From: Halocaridina rubra
Taxonomy: Eukaryota; Arthropoda; Malacostraca; Decapoda; Atyidae
Assembly (NCBI GenBank): GCA_037179515.1
Contig: JAXCGZ010019243.1
Location: 1 to 64,000 of the forward strand
Length of the DNA stretch: 64,000 bases
Direction: 5' to 3'
In this document: in pieces, positions 12,076-21,640 of the stretch
Layout of the letters: the number at the start of each line of letters is the position of its first letter
Numbering within the stretch: position 1 is the first letter of the stretch
The notes under the pieces: generated by a model
Told to the model about the DNA's origin: nothing
What the model saw: only the letters and a program-made list of their open reading frames with translations
Databases searched by the model: none
Program-made: the position numbers and the translations under genes

Positions 12076-12314
12076 TTCAAAAAGCAGATCTATCATCAAC
12101 TCAGGGCCTAATCTTGCCATATCTCCATGTCCTCAGTTCTTTGACTATTCTTTCAGTCTATCCTTTTCCTTTGTGTATCATCACCTTATCTCTGCCTTGT
12201 CCATAACCTTTTTCTTTTCCTTCGTCTTAATGTTTTCTCTGTGTATGAGCCTTTATTGATGAGGGCAGTTTTCTTGCCTCCTGGTGTTACACTCATAAAA
12301 GAAAAAAAAAAATT

Positions 12315-12453
12315 TTCAGTGTGTGCAGTTTGAATTTACCGCACCAGCCAGGTAGGTCGAAAACTAAATTTATTAACAAATTATTCATTAAGTATTGGCC
12401 TTCGATGTAATGGCGGAATGACTATATGAAACGACTTTTACGAGGACCCCCTG
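12315..12453. mobile_element. Right end of the interrupted Tigger-like element
   Basis: From TTTGAATTTACCGCACCAGCCAGG it matches the end of the complete copy at 20690-20818 and terminates in ACGAGGACCCCCTG at 12453, followed by TA. Together with 3540-5637 it shows that the LINE inserted inside this transposon. Confidence 0.75.
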
Positions 12454-12455
12454 TA

Positions 12456-13465
12456 TTCTGGTCTGTCTATTGCTCACATTATCATGCTTACAGTTTAAAC
12501 AAGTATTGTTGTGATCAATGTTTGCAGTGTCAGTTTTTGGAGGATTTTTTTTATGTTATGCCCTCACTGTTTATAGATCCCTTCCTATGTGGAGAAACTC
12601 ATTTAGTTTCACTTACTCCTTCTTTCATCTGGAATGGGCTTGGACTATTATCCTGACGAGTGCTATTTTGTGGTACAATCTGTGTATTGTATAGGATATT
12701 TGTGGCTGTGTTTTGGGGTAGTGTTTTGCTCCTGAAGTATTATGTATAGCGCTGTCTGAGACACCGATGTCTTTTGTGTATAGTACAAGTTCAGTTCCTG
12801 CCATGGGTCATTAGTACCTTAAAGAGATGTAGTTTCTTGCTCTCCCTAATGACAATCATATGGATATTAATTTGTGTGATTTCTATAAAGTAGCGAGTTA
12901 AGCTTTCCATTTTGTTCCGCTCATCTTTAAAATTCTCTCTATGCTGTGTTTTGCCCCTTTAATTATCCATTTTGAAAGTGAGACCACTGTTAATTTTCAC
13001 AGTATGACCTAATATAAGCTTGATGAGAATGTCTTTCAAAAGCTATTCTGATATCATAAAACTATTAAGAAAGAAATTTGATCATTTATAGTACAATCTA
13101 CAGTAAACTGAGAATGCTCTCCTATAAACATTGAAATACCTGGTTTTTAGATATCTAGCTTTAATAGAGTAGAACCATGTAAGATATAATCGTTTTAGAT
13201 AATTTTCAGGAATGAAAAAGTTGTAATATAGTGTTTGAGGGCCAGATAGCATGAATAGACATGAACATTTGGAGGGTTGTGCTAATTAAAAAATAAGAGA
13301 CTCGATTATTTATGTGTGAAGTCCAAGTATATAATCTCTCATTTGCCTTTGAATAATGTGTTTTCATGGAAGAGCTTAAGAATGCACGTTACTCAGTAGT
13401 AAAGTACATATGTATTTACATCTGACAATGCCTAAATATGTATTAATCCTTCTTTTCTTCATCAG
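12456..13465 (+). other. Unique AT-rich sequence, upstream intron of PP5
   Basis: No transposon ends or coding exons are seen. The stretch ends in a polypyrimidine tract and the acceptor TCTTTTCTTCATCAG at 13451-13465. Confidence 0.6.
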
Positions 13466-13685
13466 GAATAATGTGTGAACTCCTGTGGAGTGATCCTATG
13501 CCTGGAATGGGGAGAGCTCCTAGCAAACGCGGTGTGGGAATCCAGTTTGGACCTGACGTGACCAAGAGGTTCCTAGACAGAAATAAACTAGAATATATCA
13601 TTAGATCTCACGAAGTGAAGGCCGAGGGATATGAAGTTGCACACGATGGAAAATGCATTACCGTTTTCTCTGCTCCTAATTATTG
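13466..13685 (+). CDS. PPP5C: Serine/threonine-protein phosphatase 5, antepenultimate coding exon
   Basis: PP5 is a PPP-family metallophosphatase with N-terminal TPR repeats; it binds Hsp90 and dephosphorylates client proteins in cytosol and nucleus. This 220-bp exon follows a TTCTTCATCAG acceptor and ends at a GTAAG donor. The coding phase starts with the last two bases of a split codon and then reads [20 protein letters not shown]..., matching the PP5 catalytic domain. Conserved points are MC.LLWSDP, KRGV...[23 protein letters not shown] (the RSHE arginine and the late metal-ligand histidine of AEGYEVAH) and FSAPNY. The ATG at 13471 is an internal methionine, not a start. It is joined by phase to the exon at 23478 (TG + T makes the Cys of SAPNYC). 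No damage is seen. Confidence 0.93.
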
Positions 13686-15039
13686 GTAAGTTGATCAGGC
13701 TCTTTGATTGCACATTTCTTGTGTCTACATTTTCTTTCGAATGCTTTTCTGTTGGAATAACATGTGAATTACTTATGAATTAGACTGTATACACGTCCTT
13801 ATATTTCTATCAATGTTGTGTCTTCATATTTACTCCTCCACTGTCAGTATTTCTTATATCACCCCTGCAATTTTATGTAATTGTCTAGCTACTCATTGTA
13901 TTCACCAGTATTGTGGGTTGGATACACTGTTGATATGGATGTTTTCAATTACAACCACGTGTTTTATTATATATGTTTGGAAGGATCTTTTTTGTAAGTG
14001 GTATTCTCTCTTCCTTTGTTTAATTTTTCCCCCTCGATAATGTTTATTTATTCTTTCATCTTTAGTTTGTTGTGATTGTTTTCACATTTCTCTCAATGTG
14101 ATCCATCCTTTAACACTGGTACTTTGCACCTTGACCTACTTTTTATGGGCCTAATTGGAAGTTATGTTGTCAATAATGGTGTAGGAAATTATGAATGATA
14201 TTATATATGATGTGCATTGTAATGTTCTTATTAGTCATCTATAATGTTTTGTAAAACAGCCTGATATATTGAAATTAGAGGTAAGTTGTGAATTTAAACA
14301 CCATAGCTCAGCAGGAATAGAAGCGATTTTTCTGTCTGTGTAGTCAGTTCAGCTGGAAGAGTAATGACCAATGGATAATTCATATAGTCAAAAAGCACTG
14401 CCCTCCACAGTTTACCACAGTTTATATTCTTGTATCTGCATTAAACCGGTTTTATCCAATCATTCAAACTAAGATAAAATATCGATTGCCAAATGTGATT
14501 ATCCGGAGAATTGACTTTCCTGTAACAGTATTTAAAGCAGTTTTATTAATCTCATCATTGTGTATTGAATGAACTTTGGCATAATACTGTAAATTGATTG
14601 CAAATAGTAAATTAGTTTCCCTCTTCATATCTAATATGTCTTTTGAAGACATATTTGCTTCACTGAACGAAGTGAAATGTCAGTAATGCTAGTTTAGAGA
14701 ATTGATAATACCAGTAAAAAAACTAGGAGGACTTATAAACAATAAACTAATGTATAAGGTAGTTGAGATTTAACAGAAGACAATAGAACCAAAAATGAGT
14801 GAGGGTAGATAACAAACAACGTGGGCAATAGATTAGAAAGTATGATCGAGATGATCTGAAAAAGATAGCCAGATGAAAAAAAATTAAAAAGAAACTACTA
14901 AGAGAAATTTCACGAGAAAGAGAAGAAAAAGGCACTGGCAGTCACCACTGATACTTTGAACAACAGACATAGGTTTACTGGCACTGGAACTGAAGAATAT
15001 GACCAAATGTTAGAGATATGCCTAACAGTGTAGATGGTT
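13686..15039 (+). other. PP5 intron, first part: nothing recognised
   Basis: AT-rich sequence after the GTAAG donor. I see no second coding exon and no clear transposon boundary. Confidence 0.5.
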
Positions 15040-15236
15040 GTCGTGGCAAAGTGGTAGCATCCACAACTTTGAGATGTCGGGTCAAGGGTCGCAGTCCGTC
15101 ATGGTCTGAGGTTAGAAAGGGCATTCACTCAGGGCAGCGATCACACTGGCCAAACCCAAAGTCCTTCGAAAGAAGGCACCATCCTAGTCCTTAGTAGAAA
15201 AGGGAATCTGTGACTTAAAACTGATCACATCATATG
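15040..15236 (+). mobile_element. tRNA-derived SINE, near full length
   Basis: The head TTGTCGTGGCAAAGTGGTAG carries an A-box-like TGGCAAAGTGG. A B-box-like GGGTCAAGGGTCG follows, then the body ATGGTCTGAGGTTAGAAAGG, CATTCACTCAGGGCAG, CCTTCGAAAGAAGGCACC and the 3' end AAAACTGATCACATCAT. This is one of the most complete copies in the window and defines the family order. Confidence 0.85.
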
Positions 15237-15349
15237 CCTGAGAGGTCCACAGTTATGAAAGCGTCATATATGTTTTGATTGCATTAACGTAACAAAAATC
15301 AGAGTATGACGTTCCCTGCAGGAGATTATTTTTGAAAACTGTAATTACG

Positions 15350-15600
15350 GAAGGTCTTTGCCCACTTATCCTGCAGGTGACCCAAGCAGGGTGGTGAGGG
15401 GCGGAATTGTGGCAGCCCTTTATCCCTAGGAAGCTAAGAGGATTCATCGAGGTATAATAGTCCTGGTGAATGTGTGTGCTTTGAATCTGCCACCCCTGTA
15501 AGGGGAATACACCAGAATAGGCAAAGAGTTTCCTCCATTTGGCTGGGCACTATCAAAATATTTAAGAAGAAAAGTAGCAGCTTAAGGAAAAGTCAGAAAG
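15350..15600 (+). repeat. LINE 3'-tail fragment
   Basis: GGTGACCCAAGCAGGGTGG, GAAGCTAAGAGGATTCATCG and GTGTGTGCTTTGAATCTGCC match the antisense of 29450-29640, the tail of the minus-strand LINE. The end, GGGCACTATCAAAATATTTAAG to AGTAGCAGCTTAAGG, matches 21555-21600. Confidence 0.6.
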
Positions 15601-15779
15601 AATAGTCATAGTAAAGAATGCTTATTAATGATGAGGAAGAAATCAAAGAGAAACGGGGATGAGGAGGGTTGTGTCTTGTCAGATGAGGAGGGATAGTAAG
15701 AAATTTGTAACAAATCCGCCAAAATATTTATTGTACACATAGACATTGGAAAAGAACCGTCATTAAAGGATAACTTAAC

Positions 15780-15960
15780 ATTGAGCTGTTTTTGCCAGGC
15801 TAATTTAATTCCAAAAACCTTTAGTTGTAGTATTTTAGCAGGTAGCTGGTACCGTGGGCCACCCTACTACTGAGAGACAAAGAATGGACAAACAGATGTA
15901 AAATAATTGAATTAATCTCTTGATGCATGGTATCAACGCTATGAGAGTAAGTTATGGACT
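15780..15960. repeat. Dispersed repeat fragment
   Basis: GTAGTATTTTAGCAGGTAGCTGGTACCGTGGGCC resembles 46030-46075 (GTAGTATCGAAACATGTAGCTGGTGTCATGGGC). Both may be LINE or Penelope-like tails; the class is not decided. Confidence 0.4.
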
Positions 15961-16179
15961 ATAGTGAAACTTCACTTGAGGGCAAAACTTTAAACTGCAG
16001 GTTTGGAAAACGTTTGTGGTACAATCAGACAGAATCAGCCATTGATAAAGTAATATATACTGTCAGGGAGCCATGTGAACAAGTCTTCTACTTTGTAAAA
16101 GGACTGGAGTTCGTGGCAGATTATATTAGTGCTGTCAGGGAATTTTTCGATGATCTTACATAGTACCTGCATATGATTG

Positions 16180-16372
16180 CTTTTACGTCACTGACTCCCT
16201 TTTCTACTATGGGTTAGGACACTAATGCCTTCCTGTGAAGAACTTTGGTTTGGCAGGTGTGATCGTTACCCTGAGGTAATGCCCTTTCTAGCCTCAGACC
16301 GTGGCGTACCGCAAACCCTCGACCTGGCAACTCAAAGTCGCGAACACTTGCACTTTGCCTTGGTGACCACAC
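16180..16372 (-). mobile_element. tRNA-derived SINE
   Basis: The minus-strand head GTGTGGTCACCAAGGCAAAGTGCAAGTG begins near 16372. It is followed by a B-box region (GAGGGTTTGCGG), CGGTCTGAGGCTAG, AGTTCTTCACAGGAAGGC and the 3' end TGACGTAAAAG near 16180. The copy is diverged but colinear with the one at 15040. Confidence 0.8.
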
Positions 16373-16747
16373 ATAATACCTGTATGCAATTCTTCAGAAG
16401 TAGATGTCCTATATCACCGAGAAACAACAGACTAAGCAGAGATGAATACTCGCTTTGTATGTTTTGTTAAAGAAATCTTAATGGTACAGATTTTGGTCAC
16501 ACTACTTCCTGACAATGTATGGTTTTGTTGGTAGGGTTGGTTTTTAATTTTGATGACCTAGTTGAATTGTAAGGAGTATTTGGTGCCAAGCTATTTAGAA
16601 GGGAGGTCAGTCTACTTGACAGTGACTTTAGCAGAGTGGATTTTGAGTTGGTTTGGAATTTGCTACTTGGCATTTTGTCGACATTGATTTTGGCCTCTTC
16701 AGGAAGTGGTTGTCTGGCATTGGGTCATTGAAGTCTAGGCTTCAGAG

Positions 16748-17380
16748 ATGGAGTGTAAAATTACTTGGACTCGATAAAGCCATTTACTGGAGAGGGAGAC
16801 GTTGTGAAATGTTTAGAATATGGTGAAACTGGTGGCAAAATTGCAAAAATAGCTAAGTTAGCCCTTTTTCTTCCTCGGTATTTTGAAGGTAATGCATTGG
16901 CAGTATATATAGCAAAATGAAGAGATTGAGCAGGAAAACTCTGATAAAGCTGGAGCTAGGTTGAAAGAATCTTTCATAGATGGGCCATTTTTTGTTTATG
17001 GGGAAAATGTTAAACATTAAATGGACTGGAATATCTGTGAAAGTGTATTCAGTTGAAACAAGGAGGCTGGCTGGGTAAGCTGGAGTTAATGGTGAAGCTC
17101 TCAAACAAATTGTGAAACTGACATTTGTGTATGGGTTCCTAGATCATATGGCTGTGGACCTTCAGCAAATGGAAAGGATCATGATGCTGTCTGTGAATGA
17201 TATATTCTTTTAAGAGCTAGTATTCTTAAATGTGAACAAGGCTAGTTATGTGGCTACAGCAGCATCTCCTGAGGTTGTTAATCATTAATCTGCTTACAAG
17301 GAAAATACAGGTGCCTGAATAAGTGAACTACGGGCATACAGATGAAGGGTCTTGTGGACTTTAATAAGACTGTCCAGGAC
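16748..17380 (+). pseudogene. gag remnant of the Gypsy-like element
   Basis: It begins near MECKITWTR and continues in broken frames to KLVAKLQK.AKLALFLPRYF followed by EGNALAVY (about 16850-16910). Next come a glutamate-rich stretch and FIDGPFF.YG (16970-17000), then a segment like LAGLAGVNGEALKQIVKLTF (about 17060-17125). The order resembles capsid-like gag proteins of arthropod Gypsy elements, where this protein forms the particle that packages the RNA. Several stops and indels are present. Confidence 0.6.
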
Positions 17381-17389
17381 AGTATGATG

Positions 17390-17622
17390 TTAAGTCTTCC
17401 TTCAGTTACAGTTCTCTTTCTATGCCTACATCAACACCGAATATTCTTGGATATTTATTACACATGTCTTACTATCCCTTCACATTTGACATGGCACAAT
17501 ACTCCCCATCTCTATTTCTCTTTATATTTTCTTCGTGCCCAGGCTTGATGAGGGTAGATTATTTATTTTTGCCTGTCCTGGTGTCACAATCATAAAAATA
17601 AATAAAATAGATAAATAATGCA
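17390..17622 (+). mobile_element. Jockey-like LINE, 5'-truncated 3' tail
   Basis: TTACTATCCCTTCACATTTGACATGGCACAATACTCCCCATCTC, then GTGCCCAGGCTTGATGAGGG, CCTGTCCTGGTGTCACAATC and a tail of AATAAATAAAATAG repeats, parallel the tails at 27466-27600 and 12200-12312. It lies between the gag remnant and the zinc knuckle of the Gypsy-like relic. Confidence 0.7.
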
Positions 17623-17890
17623 AAGGACATTGGTATCGGTGTAGAGGTCACGTATGGCTCAGTTTTGTAAAGAAAAGAAAGTTATTGTGTGGAATCGTCG
17701 TGGGAAGAAAGGCCATAATGTGCTACATGGTGACCAGGGAAATGGCAAAATTGGGGCTGTAGTGCCAGCAGTTACCTCCTCAATGTAGTAAAAGCCCCAC
17801 AGTTGTTTGTTACTGTTGGTTAAGTCTTTTTAGGTGGAAATATAGTGCGAGCTTTGGTGGACGCTGGCTTTTAGCCACAGTGGTGATGGC
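17623..17890 (+). pseudogene. Zinc-knuckle and aspartic-protease remnant of the Gypsy-like element
   Basis: CKGHWYRCRGH at 17624-17656 looks like a decayed CCHC knuckle. About 170 bp later GGNIVRALVDAGF (17831-17873) has the position and context of the protease active site, with DAG where D-T/S-G is expected. Downstream (17980-18120) reads MSFKFLAIISDQLV and VVMGMDVIEWLG, typical of the C-terminal half of retroviral-type proteases. Stops interrupt it. Confidence 0.6.
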
Positions 17891-18279
17891 ATAGCTGGCA
17901 AAGAACTTCTGAGGGAAAGAGTTGCATGATAGTATATGATGGAAGAGAGTGATATATCAGGGTGTGTGTTAGGTAGGTGTACAGTATTGGTAGTCAGAAT
18001 GTCTTTCAAATTTCTTGCCATTATTAGTGACCAATTAGTCAGTAGTAATGATGTGGTGATGGGAATGGATGTTATTGAGTGGCTTGGGAGCATCATTGTT
18101 AGCAGAGGGAAAGTGCAGTTTGGAGTTGCTCTGTCTTTGGCAGCCAGTACGCAAGAGTGTAAGGCCTTGGAATTGTAAGGAGAGGATGATGAAGGGAAGA
18201 CAGTGTCATTCATTAGCAAGGCAGAGGAAGCTGACAGGCCAAAGAGGTAGATTAAAGTAGATCAAGAGAGGAACAGCCC

Positions 18280-19075
18280 TTGTCTAAATGAGGACGAAGA
18301 TTTAAAGCTATGTTTGATGGCAATCATTGAACTTAAGAATGGTTCTGGAAAGAAAATCAGCCTTCCACATTGAGATATGAAATAAGTTTTGACAACTAGC
18401 CAGCAGGAAGGTAAAAAGAAGGGTATGAAAAAGAATTAGAATGATGGCTCAGTGAGGCTATCCTTTGCCATGAAGAGAAGAAGTAGGGAGTGAAATGTTA
18501 CTTCTTATGACGATTGAGCAACCATCAAAGAACAGAGTTTTACTGGTTTTACCTTTCCGTGAATTAGATAAGCATGTGGAATGTCATACACAGGTGATGG
18601 TGCAAAATGTATGACGTGACAGTCTTCGTGAGTGGAGACAGACAGGGGGAAAAACATCACTTGTTGATCTGATATCAACCTACCTGCAAATAATGGTCTC
18701 ATATGAACTGTGGAAATAGTAATTAGTAAAATATGAGGACAAAATATGCCACTTAACCTACTTGGTATTTGGTCTGAATTTTGCCCCACATATTACAAGG
18801 ATCTTGAAGACTGTTTGCAAAATAGGAGAGAATTTAGTGGGCCACAAGCTCGCTTATTGTTGACATCTTGGTAATTGATTTTGAAGTGTTGGCCATGGAC
18901 TTGATCTGGCACTTAGATAAATTTGATCTGGTCATCAGTCCACTAGAGCCATTAGACTGAGGAGCCATCGTGTGACTCAAGCTGAAATGAAACAGGAGGG
19001 AGGAGCATTCTGTAGGGGAAACAAAGTTCCCCACCTATCAGAACGTCCCATGAGGAGGGAATTATTTTCAGTGTA
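18280..19075 (+). pseudogene. Reverse-transcriptase remnant of the Gypsy-like element
   Basis: Reading across frames gives LPFRELDKHVECH (18549-18590), VDLISTYLQIMVSYELW (the block carrying the first catalytic aspartate, 18664-18715) and SLIVDILV near 18850, where a YIDD-type active site is expected but one aspartate is replaced by valine. Translation stops abruptly at 19075 at the insertion site of a transposon; VRHYPTAGWIHDACSYFRR resumes the same protein at 20829-20885. Confidence 0.65.
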
Positions 19076-20818
19076 CAGGGGGTCTCCAATTTACGACAGG
19101 GCCCATTCTTGACAGCTGTCATAACTTGGTTTTGATTGTAAGCTGGAAAACACCTAAATTTGAGCCTAGGTCCCCCACCAATGCTAGAAAGAAATAATTT
19201 AAAACAGAAACATAATCTAAGTTCTTAATCTGAGACATAAAGATAGTAAAAGTACACTATATAGTATTGCTTGCCTTTACTACTGTGGTTGGCTTGCATC
19301 TGGATAACTGGATAACTTCATCCCCCTTCTTCTTTGTAGATATCCACCCATGAGGGTGGAGATGCAATGGTGGGCCCGTAGTTCATCCCCCATATCCAAC
19401 TTAGGGTCAGTTGGCTTAACACCAGTGAATGAGCACAAAAACAGTAATATGGCATACAAGTTGGAAGTGGGCGATGCTTCTTCTTCCCTCCTTTCCCATT
19501 TTCGCGATATTAAACAATCTCTTTGTTATCTCCTGAATCAATAGGAGGTTCACTGGGATGGAACATCAATGCTAGTTATCCAGCCAAAGCACTAATAACT
19601 CCATTTAAATTATGTTGATAATATGTATTCGCCGGGAATGAGCACGATGAACAATATGGCGGAGGTGGGTGAACTGAGCAATGAATCTTCATCTTTTCAT
19701 TCTAATGCCATATGATGACGTAGGCAACCTCAGCAAACTTTTTCGTATAGAAATCGTATTTACGGATATGTATATGGTAATTTTGTAAATAGATTATATC
19801 TAATTCCTTCAAATATTCAAATACATAAACATAAATAAATAAATAAATAAAACCATTAACTTTATATGTACGTATACAACAATGCCATGTGACGACGTAT
19901 TCCAAAGGCCAAGCTCAACAAATGTTTGCATAGAGATTGATTTTATGGCTATGTATTGGTAGTTTTGTAAATAATTCAAATCTAGCTCCCTCAGATAACC
20001 CAATACATAAACAAGTAAATAAATAAAACCATTTACTTGGTATATGCGTATACAACAATGCTGTGTGACGATGTATTCCAAAGGCCAACCTCACTAAACT
20101 TTTTCTCTTAAAGATTGTATTTACGGCTGTGTTTGGTTAGTTTGTAAATTAATTAAATTTATTTTCTTCAAATAACCAAATACGTAAGCAAATAAATAAA
20201 TATAACTATTAACTTGATATATACGGGAATTGTAATGAAAATAATTATATTGTTTACAAAAAAAAAAAAAATTCTACTACTCTATAATAGACATTTTAGA
20301 ATATGGGTGTTATGTTTTGTACTCATGTAAAATCATATCTGCAAGTCATTTCTTAATTATTCAGTAAGAAATAAAATTGCTATTTAGAAGTAAATAATAG
20401 ATAGTTTTACCATATCTACAAAAGTATAGTACACTGATACCTGTAATATAATAATATATTCCCTGAAACAATACTTGCAAAAAGTCTACAGTTTACAATA
20501 TGAGATAAATATAAACATCAATGGATTGTTCATACACGGCTATGTGTTTTGTAACTTTGTAATTAATTCAATATGATTTCTTTAAATAACCAAATACATA
20601 AGCAAATTAATGTATAAAGCATTTAACGTTATACATGCGAATACAACAGTTCTGCTAGCTTTGTATTCATCTGCCATGCTCATAAACTGTTCAGAGCATG
20701 AAGTTCGTATTTACCACACAAGCCAGGTAGGTCGAAAAATTAATTTATTTATAATTTATGAGCCTCTGTTGTAACAGTGGAAACACATTCGGGGACCACG
20801 TAAACCGGGGACTCCCTG
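19076..20818. mobile_element. Complete Tigger-like element with internal ~178-bp tandem repeats
   Basis: The ends CAGGGGGTCTCCAATTTACG (19076) and CGTAAACCGGGGACTCCCTG (20818) are inverted repeats and are flanked by TA on both sides. Interruption and resumption of the host RT reading confirm both borders. The left part (19100-19700) is colinear with 3578-3760. The middle has at least three tandem units beginning at 19706, 19884 and 20060, plus a partial unit at about 20650. No transposase frame is left. Another copy at 37009-38908 keeps a Tigger-type transposase C-terminus, which indicates the family origin. Confidence 0.88.
19700..20225. repeat. ~178-bp minisatellite inside the Tigger-like family
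   Basis: Each unit reads, in outline: ACAATGCCATGTGACGACGT, CTCAACAAACT, GTATTTACGGCTATGTAT, TTTGTAAATAAATT, TCCTTCAAATAACCAAATAC, ATAAATAAATAAAACCATTA, ACTTGATATATACGTA. The observed periods here are 178 and 176 bp. Units of the same sequence occur at 4147-4480, 5585-5637 and 38400-38800. Confidence 0.85.
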
Positions 20819-21010
20819 TATTAAGAGCTGGTGAGACACTACCCTACAGCTGGGTGGATACATGATGCATGCAGCTATTTCAGAAGGCAAACGGAAGGAA
20901 CCAGATGATATGACTACGAGGGAGAATAAACTGTTTTTAAAATGGAGATATTGGACTGAGTAAGAAAGGAGGACCCAGTGAACAGCACCTAGACTGCACC
21001 TATGGCAAGC
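20819..21010 (+). pseudogene. Gypsy-like pol remnant, continuation after the inserted element
   Basis: VRHYPTAGWIHDACSYFRR (20829-20885) continues the RT thumb/connection side of the reading interrupted at 19075. GLSKKGGPSEQHLDCTYGKQ follows further on with frame breaks. No LTR is recognised downstream. Confidence 0.6.
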
Positions 21011-21479
21011 AATGGTGTTGTATGAAATTGTGCTAGTATTATTGCCGTTAGGGTGCTTCTAGAGATATGAAACTTTGAGAATGATAATGAAGATGGTTGA
21101 GGTAAAAGTTTGGGTCTTGGTGATGTTGATGGTGTTGGATGGAAGGGCTGATTTGAGGAATGGGTTTTGAAGTTGTGGGGGTTGGGTTGGAAGGAAGGGT
21201 GTAGGAATCAATGTGGGTAGATCCAGATTTTTATGTAATGTTTTACATTTCTAGTGTTGTACGGGTGAAATGGGTCCTGTTATTGCATGATTTGCAGTGT
21301 TCGTTCAAAGTGAAGGCTGTTGAGCGTGTTAGATGTACGTGTTTGTAGTTGGATCCTAGGTTGCTCTCAGTGTCTCTGGCTAGAAGGAGTTTTCAAGACA
21401 TGATCGCTGGAGAGTCATTCCTTGGTGTAGAAAATTTTTTTTTTTGTGCATTTTGTGTTGAGAGATGAGGTAATCACCT

Positions 21480-21640
21480 GGGTGACTGAAACATCTCCCA
21501 GGATTTCGTGACCTGTAAGGAGGGCATGGGTTGGGTGTGCCTAATTGGCCCTGGGCACCATCAAAACATTGACCTGAATAAGAAGTAGCAGCTCAAGGAC
21601 AAGGCAAATATAAGAGAAAGATGTGCAATAGGTAAAGGAC
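21480..21640 (+). repeat. LINE 3'-tail fragment
   Basis: GGGCACCATCAAAACATT and AGAAGTAGCAGCTCAAGGACA match the end of 15350-15600. The rest of 21011-23477 is AT-rich intron with nothing further that I can name. Confidence 0.45.

Larger units (their letters stand above)
5638..12314 (+). mobile_element. Jockey-like LINE with an internal tandem amplification
   Basis: A non-LTR retrotransposon runs in sense, with endonuclease remnants (5800-6472), reverse transcriptase remnants (6840-7620) and an RT C-terminal region amplified into six tandem units (7516-12075). A 3' tail (12076-12300) contains TGATGAGGGCAG...CTCCTGGTGTTACACTCATAAAAG and ends in an A-rich run near 12312. It is inserted into the ~180-bp repeat of the surrounding Tigger-like element, which resumes at about 12315. 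Two further 5'-truncated 3' tails of this family are at 17390-17622 and 27466-27600. Confidence 0.85.
16748..21010 (+). mobile_element. Decayed Gypsy-like LTR retrotransposon (gag-PR-RT), interrupted twice
   Basis: Colinear gag, zinc-knuckle, protease and reverse-transcriptase remnants lie in plus orientation with many stops and frameshifts. A LINE tail (17390-17622) sits between gag and the zinc knuckle, and a complete TA-flanked Tigger-like element (19076-20818) sits inside pol. The pol reading resumes after each insert, which proves they are insertions. LTRs were not identified. This is the oldest element of the block, and no part of it can be functional. Confidence 0.75.

Noticed and set aside
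1..13465. Earlier PP5 exons (TPR domain, rest of the phosphatase domain)
   Set aside because: I searched by eye for the PPP blocks preceding MCELLWSDP and found none; they are presumably left of the window, but a short exon could have been missed.
17830..18219. Minus-strand frame of 129 residues
   Set aside because: It is antisense to the protease region of the Gypsy-like relic and shows no family motifs.
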